From an uncultured Desulfovibrionaceae bacterium (GTDB lineage Bacteria; Desulfobacterota; Desulfovibrionia; Desulfovibrionales; Desulfovibrionaceae): DNA of 8,843 nucleotides. The DNA is taken from the NCBI GenBank assembly GCA_947074125.1, contig CAMTOM010000041.1:1-8843 (forward strand), given 5' to 3'. Positions 1 to 6,118 of this stretch are shown here, one piece after another. The notes beneath the pieces are model-generated. The model saw only the letters and a program-made list of their open reading frames with translations, was not told where the DNA came from and searched no databases. Position 1 is the first letter of the stretch; every line of letters starts with the position of its first letter. A program made the position numbers and the translations under genes.

Positions 1-33
1 TGGCGATGATATGACCTACTCTGATTATATCGA

Positions 34-396
34 TTGGATTCAAACAGAAGGATACCCTTGTGGTGTGTGCTTCGTTCTTTTCTTGTATTTTTTCTCTTTG
101 TGGAAGGGTACTCTTCAGATGCTTTTGTGCTTATCAAGGCATCGTTTCATCATATGCGCGGGCATGTCTGGCCTTTGATCTGCCAGACTGTGATATTATT
201 GCTTCCCACTATTTTCAGCGTAATGGCGATTGCGGTACTCTGTTTGTTTTTGGGTAAAACGGGTCTTGTCTTGATGCTTCCCCTGACTGTGATTGTGGTG
301 ACACTTTTTTTGCCCTATGTGATGGTTGGTTTAAGTGGTTTTGCGAATGCATTGTTAAAAGATGTAGTGGGAATGCCACAAAACAATATTGAATAG
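34..396 (+). CDS. C-terminal part of an integral membrane protein, frame interrupted upstream
   Basis: Not recognised by name. The 120-residue frame is mostly hydrophobic, with three likely membrane segments at about residues 10-25, 46-70 and 75-100. Between the first two lies an EGYSSDAF...KASFHHMRGHVWPL stretch. That layout (helix, Glu-Gly, then 'AF..hK.S...hrG..W', then two helices) resembles the C-terminal half of polytopic DUF975/YciC-like membrane proteins; this is pattern recognition only. In-frame stops at 7-9 and 22-24 close the frame. The given start is a TTG with no Shine-Dalgarno sequence, and other in-frame candidates (GTG at 100, ATG at 154) are no better. Frame 2 is open from the window edge to a stop at 176-178 and could carry the N-terminal part. 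A frameshift near 50-65 would then join the two, through either a disabling mutation or a sequence error. A strong terminator follows, so the 3' end is genuine. Treat it as a partial gene or pseudogene. Confidence 0.45.
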   Translation: MDSNRRIPLWCVLRSFLVFFLFVEGYSSDAFVLIKASFHHMRGHVWPLICQTVILLLPTIFSVMAIAVLCLFLGKTGLVLMLPLTVIVVTLFLPYVMVGLSGFANALLKDVVGMPQNNIE

Positions 397-421
397 TATT
401 TTTTGCTGTACGCATAAGAAC

Positions 422-467
422 AGCGCCTGCCTCGTTCCAGTATATTGGATGGGGCAGGCGCTTTTTT
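422..467 (+). terminator. Rho-independent terminator after the membrane-protein gene
   Basis: Positions 422-433 pair with 451-462 (core AGCGCCTGCC with GGCAGGCGCT, then one G-U and one C-G pair), with a 17-base loop. The run TTTTTT at 462-467 follows directly. It lies 25 bases past the stop of the left-edge gene. rnr ends convergently at 494, so the same hairpin could stop rnr transcripts, but on that strand it is followed by GTTCTT rather than a clean U-run. Confidence 0.85.
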
Positions 468-493
468 GTAAGGGTGATGTATGGTGTTATATT

Positions 494-2797
494 TTATGCG
501 GAGAGAGATTTTTTCTTGCCGCTTTTTCGTGTTATTTTTTTATTCGTTTTTTTCCCTTCTTTTTCTTTTTTGTTTCGCGGTGGCATGGCTTTCCTTCGAT
601 TGGAAGAGACAGGGCGAACACCTGACAGGGCAAAACGTATTTCCAGCCTGCCACTATGCACTTCCATGAGGCGTACCTGAAGATGTTGTCCCAAGTGATA
701 GCGGCGTCCTGTTCGTATGCCGATCAGTTCTTGCCGTTCAGGGTCGTATTCAAAATAGTCATCACCAAGATCCGCCACACGAATAAAGCCTTCTACAGGC
801 ATGGCCTCAAGCTCCACAAAGAGACCGAAATCATTCACACTGCAAATCGTCCCTGAAAAAGACTCTCCCACACGCTGTGAGAGCAGAAGGCAGGCAAGCC
901 GGCGGGCAATTTCACGTTCTGCTTCCATGGCAGCACGCTCGCGGCGATTGAGCTGGTCGCCAGTACGGATCAGTTTGTGATGGGCGAGTCCATTCCCTTT
1001 GTGAAGCCCAAGGGCGCTTTTGAGTGCGCGATGGACAATAATATCTGCGTAGCGGCGTATAGGGGAGGTAAAGTGGCAGTACGATGTTGATCCCAGACCA
1101 AAATGCCCTTCATTGTCTGGCTGGTAACGCGCTTGTGGCATGGTGCGCAGTATCAGGCGTCCTATGAGATATTCTTGAGGTGTACCATGCGCATCTCGCA
1201 GAATATGTTGCAGGATGTTGGCAGATGGGCTTGCAGGCATTTTAGGCAGGAAAGCAAGACTCTTCAGTGTGCGAAACAGGCTCTCCAGGCGATCTGCCTC
1301 TGGCTGTGGGTGTACACGAAAGAGAAAGGGCTCTCCTTTTTCTTCAAGAAAACGGGCAACCGCTTCATTGGCGGCAATCATACATTCTTCAATAAGGCGG
1401 TGTGCGAAATGGCGTTCGCGATGGACAATTTCCTGAATATGTCCATGCGTATCCCAATGGTATTCTGCTTCGGGAAGCTCAAAATCAAGGCTGCCGCGTG
1501 CGTTCCGAACTTGTGTCAGTGTTTGGGCAAGCTCCTGTGCCGTGTGCAGCATATCGAGGATTTCCACATGCTGTGGATTTTCGGCAAATGCCTTGTGCTC
1601 TTCGACAGCATCTTCCTGAAAAAGGTATTTAACCTGATTATATGTGAGGCGTGCGGCAGACCGAAGAACGGCACTTGCGAATGAAGCTTTGCCTGGGATG
1701 CCCTTATGTGAAAAAGGTATTTCAGCCAGCATGACGAGGCGATCAACATGTGGCTTGAGGCTGCACAGGCCATTGGAAAGGGCTTCAGGAAGCATGGGTT
1801 CCACAGAAGCAGGAAAATACCATGAGTTGGCGCGCTCAAAAGCTTCCTGGTCAAGGGCAGAGCGGGGGCGGACATAGTGGGTCACATCCGCAATAGCAAC
1901 GCGCAGCAACCAGCCATGTGCTGTTTTTTCTACATGGATGGCATCGTCAAAATCACGTGCATCACTTCCGTCTATGGTGACAAAAGGAATATGGCGTACA
2001 TCTTTACGCTCATCCATATCTTCCGGTGCAGGATCAGTGGGAAAGGTACTGACTTCTGCCAGAACAGCAGGGGGAAATTCTTGGGGTACGCGGTGATTGA
2101 GTTTGACGAGCTGTTCCTGCACGGCAATATCTTCTTCCGAACCGAAGCTGGAGACCAGCTTTGCCCGCCAAAGATCCGAAGCCAATCGTTCTTGGGGTTG
2201 AATGAGGAGGAGATCCCCTTTTTTCGGAGGTGTGGCAAGGGCATTGGGGGGTAATTCAAAATGCGCGGCAATACGTGCGTCTGCCGAGCGGCAGAAAATA
2301 CCGGATTCGTGACAGGAAACAACGTGGACGGGGAGCTCTTTTTGGCCTCGTTCCTCAATGTGAACAATCTTGCCTTCCGGATTTTTGCCGCGTCTTCCAG
2401 GGAGAAGGAGAACATGCACAGTATCCCCAGGCCAGGCATCCTCATTGTGGAATGCAGGAATAAAGATGTCTTGTGTTATGCCAGAGCCTTTCCCTTTTCC
2501 TTTCTCATTGGGAATAGGAGTGACAAAAGCGGTGCCATTGCGCGTAACCGTATATGTGCCCCGCAGGCTTTGCAAACTGCCAGTAAGGCTCCACGCGCCA
2601 CCAGGGAGGCGTATGACTTTTCCTTCGGTAGCCAGTTGCTGGAGTTGTGATTCGAGTTCTTTCTTGAGACGGCGTGGAAGATGCAATGCGCGTAACAGAG
2701 GATCAAGGCGCAAAGGGCGCTGCATTTCTTTAAACAGGCGCAAAAGATCTTCGTGGCTTATATTGGATTGAGGTACAGGAAGACGTTTTTTTTTCAT
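494..2797 (-). CDS. rnr: Ribonuclease R (RNB-family 3'-5' exoribonuclease)
   Basis: A processive hydrolytic 3'-5' exoribonuclease that degrades structured RNA in the cytoplasm. The 767 residues show the full family order. A winged-helix-like N-terminus (about 13-72) is followed by cold-shock/OB-like domains (about 75-225) and the RNB catalytic domain (about 265-620). The metal-binding motif is IDGSDARDFDDA, with Asp276, Asp282, Asp284 and Asp285 matching the four E. coli RNase R aspartates. An S1 domain covers about 647-726. The last 41 residues (727-767) form a Lys/Arg-rich tail as in many RNase R proteins, which separates it from RNase II. Length is close to the E. coli enzyme (813). The ATG start is followed by three AAA codons, but no Shine-Dalgarno sequence precedes it and a perfect hairpin ends 18 bases upstream. 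The gene is co-directional with the BI-1 gene 79 bases upstream. Function is secure; the start is fairly secure. Confidence 0.97.
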   Translation of the reverse strand: MKKKRLPVPQSNISHEDLLRLFKEMQRPLRLDPLLRALHLPRRLKKELESQLQQLATEGKVIRLPGGAWSLTGSLQSLRGTYTVTRNGTAFVTPIPNEKGKGKGSGITQDIFIPAFHNEDAWPGDTVHVLLLPGRRGKNPEGKIVHIEERGQKELPVHVVSCHESGIFCRSADARIAAHFELPPNALATPPKKGDLLLIQPQERLASDLWRAKLVSSFGSEEDIAVQEQLVKLNHRVPQEFPPAVLAEVSTFPTDPAPEDMDERKDVRHIPFVTIDGSDARDFDDAIHVEKTAHGWLLRVAIADVTHYVRPRSALDQEAFERANSWYFPASVEPMLPEALSNGLCSLKPHVDRLVMLAEIPFSHKGIPGKASFASAVLRSAARLTYNQVKYLFQEDAVEEHKAFAENPQHVEILDMLHTAQELAQTLTQVRNARGSLDFELPEAEYHWDTHGHIQEIVHRERHFAHRLIEECMIAANEAVARFLEEKGEPFLFRVHPQPEADRLESLFRTLKSLAFLPKMPASPSANILQHILRDAHGTPQEYLIGRLILRTMPQARYQPDNEGHFGLGSTSYCHFTSPIRRYADIIVHRALKSALGLHKGNGLAHHKLIRTGDQLNRRERAAMEAEREIARRLACLLLSQRVGESFSGTICSVNDFGLFVELEAMPVEGFIRVADLGDDYFEYDPERQELIGIRTGRRYHLGQHLQVRLMEVHSGRLEIRFALSGVRPVSSNRRKAMPPRNKKEKEGKKTNKKITRKSGKKKSLSA

Positions 2798-2815
2798 ATG
2801 TCGTGGATGGAGTAA

Positions 2816-2841
2816 GGGCGAAAGATAAGTATCTTTCGCCC
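2816..2841 (-). terminator. Perfect hairpin between the BI-1 gene and rnr (terminator or rnr leader element)
   Basis: On the minus strand GGGCGAAAGAT (2841-2831) pairs perfectly with ATCTTTCGCCC (2826-2816) across an ACTT loop. It lies 35 bases after the BI-1 stop and 18 bases before the rnr ATG. The sequence after the stem (TTACTCC) is not a good U-run, so termination may be weak. If transcription runs through, or starts upstream, the hairpin sits in the 5' leader of rnr. The structure is certain; its role is inferred. Confidence 0.6.
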
Positions 2842-2876
2842 CTGTAGTTAGTGATGTCTTGTTTTGAGATCTGCGA

Positions 2877-3575
2877 TTAGTCGCGATTGCCCAGCAGGCG
2901 CAACATCATGAGGAAAAGGTTGATAAAGTCAAGGTACAGGGTCAGTGCTCCCAGAATGACACCACGGCGTACTGCTGTAGCATCGTCCAGTGGGGCTTCT
3001 TCACCGAACTGGCGCAACTTCTGAGTATCATAAGCTGTCAGGCCTGTGAAGATAACAACCCCAAGACAGCAGATGACAAATTCCATCATGCTGTTTTGCA
3101 GAAAAATATTCACAATCATGGCAATGATAATGCCAAACAGTCCCATGAGAAGAAAACTCCCCATGCCGGTGAGATCGCGTTTGGTTACAGTGCCGTAGAT
3201 GCTCATAGCCAAAAAGGTGCCCGCAGTTACCGCAAATGCAGATGTGATGGAGCTGGCTGTGTACACAAGAAATATACTGGAAAAGGTAATGCCTGTGAGG
3301 GCAGAGTACAGCACAAAGAGTGCTGTTGCCATCATGGCGGACATCTTTTGAATGGCAGCAGAAAGGCCAATAACCAGTCCCAGTTGTGCTACAATAAGAA
3401 TAATGGGTATGTAGCTATTGCTAAAAATGGTTTGAAGCAACTGTGGGCTGTTGAGCACATAATATGCTGAAAAAGCAGTAACGCCAAGACCAACGGTCAT
3501 CCACCAGTAGACCTGGCGCATAAAAATACTGGCGACACTGGTTCCCGCGCGGGAAACGGTGCGGGTAGATTCCAT
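2877..3575 (-). CDS. Bax inhibitor-1 (BI-1/YccA/YetJ) family membrane protein
   Basis: A seven-helix inner-membrane protein of the BI-1 family. Characterised bacterial members are E. coli YccA, a modulator of the FtsH protease, and B. subtilis YetJ, a pH-dependent calcium leak channel. The 232 residues, typical for the family, hold hydrophobic segments at about 22-43, 55-75, 80-105, 108-130, 138-160, 163-183 and 203-228. The two signature aspartates are present: Asp183 in TGLTAYDTQ and Asp216 in LYLDFINLF, likely matching the YetJ pH-sensing pair Asp171/Asp195. The open frame extends to an ATG at 3656. I chose the internal ATG at 3575 because a GGAGG site lies 6 bases before it and the 27 extra residues are hydrophilic and unlike the family. 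A candidate promoter lies at 3639-3666. rnr follows on the same strand after a hairpin. Which of the known family roles applies cannot be told from the sequence. Confidence 0.93.
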   Translation of the reverse strand: MESTRTVSRAGTSVASIFMRQVYWWMTVGLGVTAFSAYYVLNSPQLLQTIFSNSYIPIILIVAQLGLVIGLSAAIQKMSAMMATALFVLYSALTGITFSSIFLVYTASSITSAFAVTAGTFLAMSIYGTVTKRDLTGMGSFLLMGLFGIIIAMIVNIFLQNSMMEFVICCLGVVIFTGLTAYDTQKLRQFGEEAPLDDATAVRRGVILGALTLYLDFINLFLMMLRLLGNRD

Positions 3576-3581
3576 AAATTT

Positions 3582-3586
3582 CCTCC
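3582..3586 (-). promoter_or_regulatory. Shine-Dalgarno site that fixes the BI-1 gene start
   Basis: On the minus strand GGAGG is followed by AAATTT and then ATG (3575-3573), a near-ideal spacing of 6 bases. The upstream in-frame ATG codons near 3656 have no comparable site. Confidence 0.85.
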
Positions 3587-3605
3587 GAAACGATGAAGGG
3601 GTTTT

Positions 3606-3621
3606 GGGCAGAATACTGCCC
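3606..3621 (-). promoter_or_regulatory. Small perfect hairpin in the BI-1 gene leader
   Basis: GGGCAG and CTGCCC pair perfectly around a 4-base loop (TATT on the minus strand). The hairpin lies between the candidate promoter (3639-3666) and the Shine-Dalgarno site (3582-3586), so it would be in the 5' untranslated leader. No U-run follows on either strand, so it is unlikely to be a terminator. It could be an mRNA-stability element or a dyad protein site. Confidence 0.4.
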
Positions 3622-3638
3622 GAGATCTTTCTTTCGTC

Positions 3639-3666
3639 TATATATGACATTATCACGCAAACGCAA
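3639..3666 (-). promoter_or_regulatory. Candidate sigma70-type promoter for the BI-1 gene
   Basis: On the minus strand TTGCGT (3666-3661) and TATATA (3644-3639) are separated by 16 bases. Transcription would start near 3632, giving a leader of roughly 57 bases. Prediction by eye only. Confidence 0.4.
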
Positions 3667-3780
3667 GTCTTATTCTTGAGTATATTTTTTCTTATGAGGC
3701 TGGGTACTTAGCGTGCTTTTGATGAAATACTGGCGCAAGTGTCATTGCTCACAAATAAGCTCTGTGTTATAGGAGGAATG

Positions 3781-3817
3781 TGCCTGACAATACTCATTGT
3801 AAAGGGATTTTCAGGCA
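3781..3817 (+). repeat. 7-bp inverted repeat in the cyclophilin gene upstream region
   Basis: TGCCTGA (3781-3787) and TCAGGCA (3811-3817) are perfect inverted copies separated by 23 bases. They lie 65-100 bases before the cyclophilin start and immediately after an AGGAGG motif (3771-3776). They could form an RNA hairpin or an operator. A chance 7-mer pair is possible. Confidence 0.35.
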
Positions 3818-3881
3818 TGTGTAAATATCTTTAATTGTGTATTTCAGGTTTTTAAATTTTTTAACTGAGTGAGTATGGTTT

Positions 3882-4445
3882 ATGTATGCACTACGTATTC
3901 TCTTTTCTTTTTTGTTGATCTGTGTTCTTGCGGTACCTGCAATGGCAGCAGGTGTACGTATTGAAACCACACTGGGGGACATTGTTTTGCGTCTTGATGA
4001 GGAAAAGGCGCCAAATACAACAAAGAATTTTCTGGATTACGTAAAATCAGGTTTCTATAACAACACCGTATTTCATCGTGTTATCAGTGGATTTATGATT
4101 CAGGGCGGCGGTTTTACAGAAGATTTGCAGCAGAAAATTACCAATGCGCCTATCAAGAATGAAGCCGCCAATGGATTGCCCAATGATAAGTATACTATTG
4201 CTATGGCACGTACCAATGATCCGCATTCGGCATCAGCACAGTTTTTCATCAACACAAAAGACAATACATTCCTGAATTATAAGGCTCCTACTGTTCAGGG
4301 TTGGGGGTATGCCGTGTTTGGTAAGGTCATTCAGGGGCAGGATATTGTAGATAAAATTGAAAAAGTGGCGACAGGCAGTGTGCAGGGTTATGATGATGTT
4401 CCCTTGCAGCCTGTGGTAATCACTCGCGCAACAATAATAGAATAG
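3882..4445 (+). CDS. ppiA: Periplasmic cyclophilin-type peptidyl-prolyl cis-trans isomerase
   Basis: Catalyses cis-trans isomerisation of Xaa-Pro bonds and assists folding of exported proteins. The 187 residues begin with a clear Sec signal peptide: Arg5, a hydrophobic core at about 6-18, and a likely cut after AMA or MAA (residues 20-23). The mature cyclophilin domain runs from about 24 to the end. It shows the active-site block FHRVISGFMIQGGG (64-77, with Arg66 and Gln74), then SASAQFFIN (117-124, with Gln120 and Phe121) and GYAVFGKVIQG (142-152), as in the short E. coli PpiA/PpiB type. The Shine-Dalgarno site before the ATG at 3882 is weak (GAGTGAG), but the signal peptide supports this start. 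The gene stands alone on its strand, with trmFO convergent and a shared terminator. The symbol is by analogy with the exported E. coli enzyme; orthology is not proven. Confidence 0.94.
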   Translation: MYALRILFSFLLICVLAVPAMAAGVRIETTLGDIVLRLDEEKAPNTTKNFLDYVKSGFYNNTVFHRVISGFMIQGGGFTEDLQQKITNAPIKNEAANGLPNDKYTIAMARTNDPHSASAQFFINTKDNTFLNYKAPTVQGWGYAVFGKVIQGQDIVDKIEKVATGSVQGYDDVPLQPVVITRATIIE

Positions 4446-4459
4446 TTTGTTGCTATGAA

Positions 4460-4489
4460 ATTGCGTGAGGTGCTAACTCTTCTCGCAAT
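4460..4489 (+). repeat. Imperfect hairpin after the cyclophilin gene
   Basis: ATTGC (4460-4464) and GAG (4467-4469) pair with CTC (4482-4484) and GCAAT (4485-4489), leaving a 2-base bulge and a 12-base loop. It lies just after the cyclophilin stop, ahead of the main terminator. No U-run follows. It may protect the mRNA 3' end or have no role. Confidence 0.3.
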
Positions 4490-4531
4490 ATATAGAGTAT
4501 CATTGTTTTAAACTCTCATGAGAAATAAAGG

Positions 4532-4571
4532 AACGGGCTTCATGCGGATGGCATGAAGCTCGTTATCTTTT
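4532..4571 (+). terminator. Strong, probably bidirectional terminator between ppiA and trmFO
   Basis: AACGGGCTTCATGC (4532-4545) pairs with GCATGAAGCTCGTT (4551-4564): 14 pairs with one G-U wobble and a 5-base loop. ATCTTTT follows on the plus strand. On the minus strand the hairpin lies 55 bases past the trmFO stop and is followed by CCTTTATTT. It therefore suits both convergent genes, better on the plus strand. Confidence 0.85.
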
Positions 4572-4625
4572 GATGATGTTGTCTGCGTGATGTAAAATGG
4601 GCAGACAAGTGGGCAGAATGGCAGA

Positions 4626-5966
4626 TCAGGGCAAATATGTTTTCTGCCATGCTGCAAAGCTGCGTTGGGCGCGCTGTGAGAAAAGAGCTTTGCGGTCTTT
4701 CTTTTTTGCGGCTTCGCCCAGTTCAGGCATGAGACCAAAATGCGCATTGGAAGGCTGGAATTTTTTTACGGGACGTTGCAAGTGTGCGAGCATGGCACCA
4801 AGGGCAGATTCTTCTGGTGGCAGGGGCAGCTCCTTCCCGTGAAAACGGGCACGGAGCAAAAGGCCAAGCCATAAACCACACGCCGCCGATTCCACATAAC
4901 CTTCTACACCGGTAATCTGTCCTGCAAGGTAAATACGGGGCTGTTTTTTTAGTGACAGGTCAGCATTGAGGGTTTGTGGTGCGTTGATGTAGGTATTGCG
5001 GTGCATACTGCCAAAGCGGATAAATGTGGCATTGTGCAGACCTGGAACGAGGCGAAAGACCTCTTGCTGTGCAGAATAGGTGAGCTTTGTCTGGCAGCCA
5101 ACAAGATTATACATGGTGGCATTATGGTTTTCCTGACGCAATTGCAAAAGTGCCCAGGGGCGGTGTCCTGTACGGGGGTCAATAAAGCCCACTGGCTTTA
5201 AGGAGCCAAAGGTGAGTGTGCGTTCTCCCCGTTCTGCCAGCGCTTCAATGGGCATGCAGCCCTCAAAGTGTATTTCTTTTTCAAAGGCGCGAGCAGGAAC
5301 TTTTTCTGCGGTCATCAGGGCATTATAAAACGTGAGGTACTCTTCTTTGTTCATGGGGCAGTTGAGATAATCCCCTGGATCAGGATTTTCCTGCTCATGC
5401 CCATAACGCGAGCCTTGAAAGACGATGCTCATGTCTATGGATTCTGCCGCGATAATGGGCGCAATGGCATCATAAAAATAAAGATGTGTCTGACCAATGA
5501 GATCTGCCAGAGAATTGGCAAGGGGTGCTGTTGCCAGTGGACCGGCGGCAATAATAATATGGCTGAACTGTGCCAGTTCTGGTGCGTCCAGACTGCTAAT
5601 GGCTTGAGAAACAAGATGTATGTGCGGCTCGTTTTTCACTGCCTGTGTCATGGCTTGCGAAAAAGCCTCGCGATCAACCGCCAGAGCTTTTCCCGCAGGG
5701 ACGGTATGGGCATCGGCACAGCGCATGAAGGTGCTGTGCAATGTGCGCATTTCTTCTTTAAGCAAGCCTATACCAGAAGAAAGCTCGTTGGAGCGTAGCG
5801 AATTGGAGCAGACGAGTTCTGCCAGCAGTGGGCTTTGGTGGGCAGGAGACATCGTGGTGGGTTTTTGTTCAAAGAGTGTAACATCTATGTTCCCCTGAGC
5901 GAGCGTGAGTGCGCACTCACAACCGGCGAGTCCGGCGCCAATAATAGCAACAGTATTTTTTTCCAC
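4626..5966 (-). CDS. trmFO: Methylenetetrahydrofolate-tRNA (uracil-5-)-methyltransferase, FAD-dependent
   Basis: Makes 5-methyluridine at position 54 of the tRNA T-loop. The methylene group comes from 5,10-methylenetetrahydrofolate and the reducing power from FADH2, unlike SAM-dependent TrmA. The 446 residues show an N-terminal FAD-binding Rossmann motif (IIGAGLAGCECA, 8-19) and the TrmFO signature VCSNSLRSNEL, whose Cys53 matches B. subtilis Cys53. The second catalytic cysteine lies in EGCMPIE (Cys237, the counterpart of Cys226). The conserved block LKPVGFIDPRTG (256-267) and the C-terminal FAD motif LAGQITGVEGYVESAACG (347-364) are also present. The frame is open to an ATG at 6083. I chose GTG at 5966 because AGGAGA lies 9 bases upstream, the product then has normal family length, and the Rossmann strand begins at residue 5 as expected. 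It is divergent from dut and convergent with ppiA. Confidence 0.97.
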   Translation of the reverse strand: MEKNTVAIIGAGLAGCECALTLAQGNIDVTLFEQKPTTMSPAHQSPLLAELVCSNSLRSNELSSGIGLLKEEMRTLHSTFMRCADAHTVPAGKALAVDREAFSQAMTQAVKNEPHIHLVSQAISSLDAPELAQFSHIIIAAGPLATAPLANSLADLIGQTHLYFYDAIAPIIAAESIDMSIVFQGSRYGHEQENPDPGDYLNCPMNKEEYLTFYNALMTAEKVPARAFEKEIHFEGCMPIEALAERGERTLTFGSLKPVGFIDPRTGHRPWALLQLRQENHNATMYNLVGCQTKLTYSAQQEVFRLVPGLHNATFIRFGSMHRNTYINAPQTLNADLSLKKQPRIYLAGQITGVEGYVESAACGLWLGLLLRARFHGKELPLPPEESALGAMLAHLQRPVKKFQPSNAHFGLMPELGEAAKKKDRKALFSQRAQRSFAAWQKTYLP

Positions 5967-5975
5967 CGTGGTTAG

Positions 5976-5981
5976 TCTCCT
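5976..5981 (-). promoter_or_regulatory. Shine-Dalgarno site that fixes the trmFO GTG start
   Basis: On the minus strand AGGAGA lies 9 bases before GTG (5966-5964). The upstream in-frame ATG codons at 5993 and 6083 have no such site, and the first of these overlaps the candidate -10 element. Confidence 0.8.
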
Positions 5982-5991
5982 TTTGCCGGAC

Positions 5992-6020
5992 ATGCTACGT
6001 GTCTGTTTCTGCTTTTGCAA
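5992..6020 (-). promoter_or_regulatory. Candidate promoter for trmFO
   Basis: On the minus strand TTGCAA (6020-6015) and TAGCAT (5997-5992) are spaced by 17 bases, each matching four of six consensus positions. The predicted start near 5985 would leave a leader of about 20 bases holding only the Shine-Dalgarno site. Prediction by eye. Confidence 0.3.
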
Positions 6021-6118
6021 GAGGGAGCTGCTTGCCCCTTGCGGCACTTTGGCGTATGTGTGGCGTTTGGTGTGCTGTGTCACAGAAAAAGCTGTGTGTT
6101 ATGCTAAAAGGATTATCT

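Larger units (their letters stand above)
3576..3881. other. Divergent intergenic region between the BI-1 and cyclophilin genes
   Basis: These 306 bases hold the BI-1 Shine-Dalgarno site, leader hairpin and candidate promoter on the minus strand. On the plus side lie an AGGAGG motif at 3771-3776 with two possible micro-ORFs, and a 7-bp inverted repeat at 3781-3817. The stretch 3825-3870 is AT-rich and has several weak -10-like hexamers, but I cannot choose a promoter for the cyclophilin gene. I see no tRNA and no longer gene. Confidence 0.6.

Noticed and set aside
1103..1684. 193-codon plus-strand open frame opposite rnr
   Set aside because: A shadow of the conserved RNB domain on the other strand. 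No ribosome site and no recognisable protein features.
3576..3656. N-terminal 27-residue extension of the BI-1 protein in the open frame
   Set aside because: The GGAGG site at 3582-3586 points to the internal ATG, and the extension overlaps the leader hairpin and promoter.
5268..5798. 176-codon plus-strand open frame opposite trmFO
   Set aside because: It lies wholly within the conserved TrmFO coding sequence on the other strand and its translation has no family features.
6075..6085. CTGTGTCACAG as a CRP/FNR-type regulator site
   Set aside because: CRP/FNR sites have half-sites separated by about 4-6 bases; here only one base separates the arms. Kept only as a possible unknown operator within a finding.
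6067..6105. Promoter for dut (GTGTCA, 17 bases, TATGCT)
   Set aside because: The predicted start would fall at or inside the dut ribosome site, leaving almost no leader. Each hexamer matches only four positions, so it is not listed as a feature.
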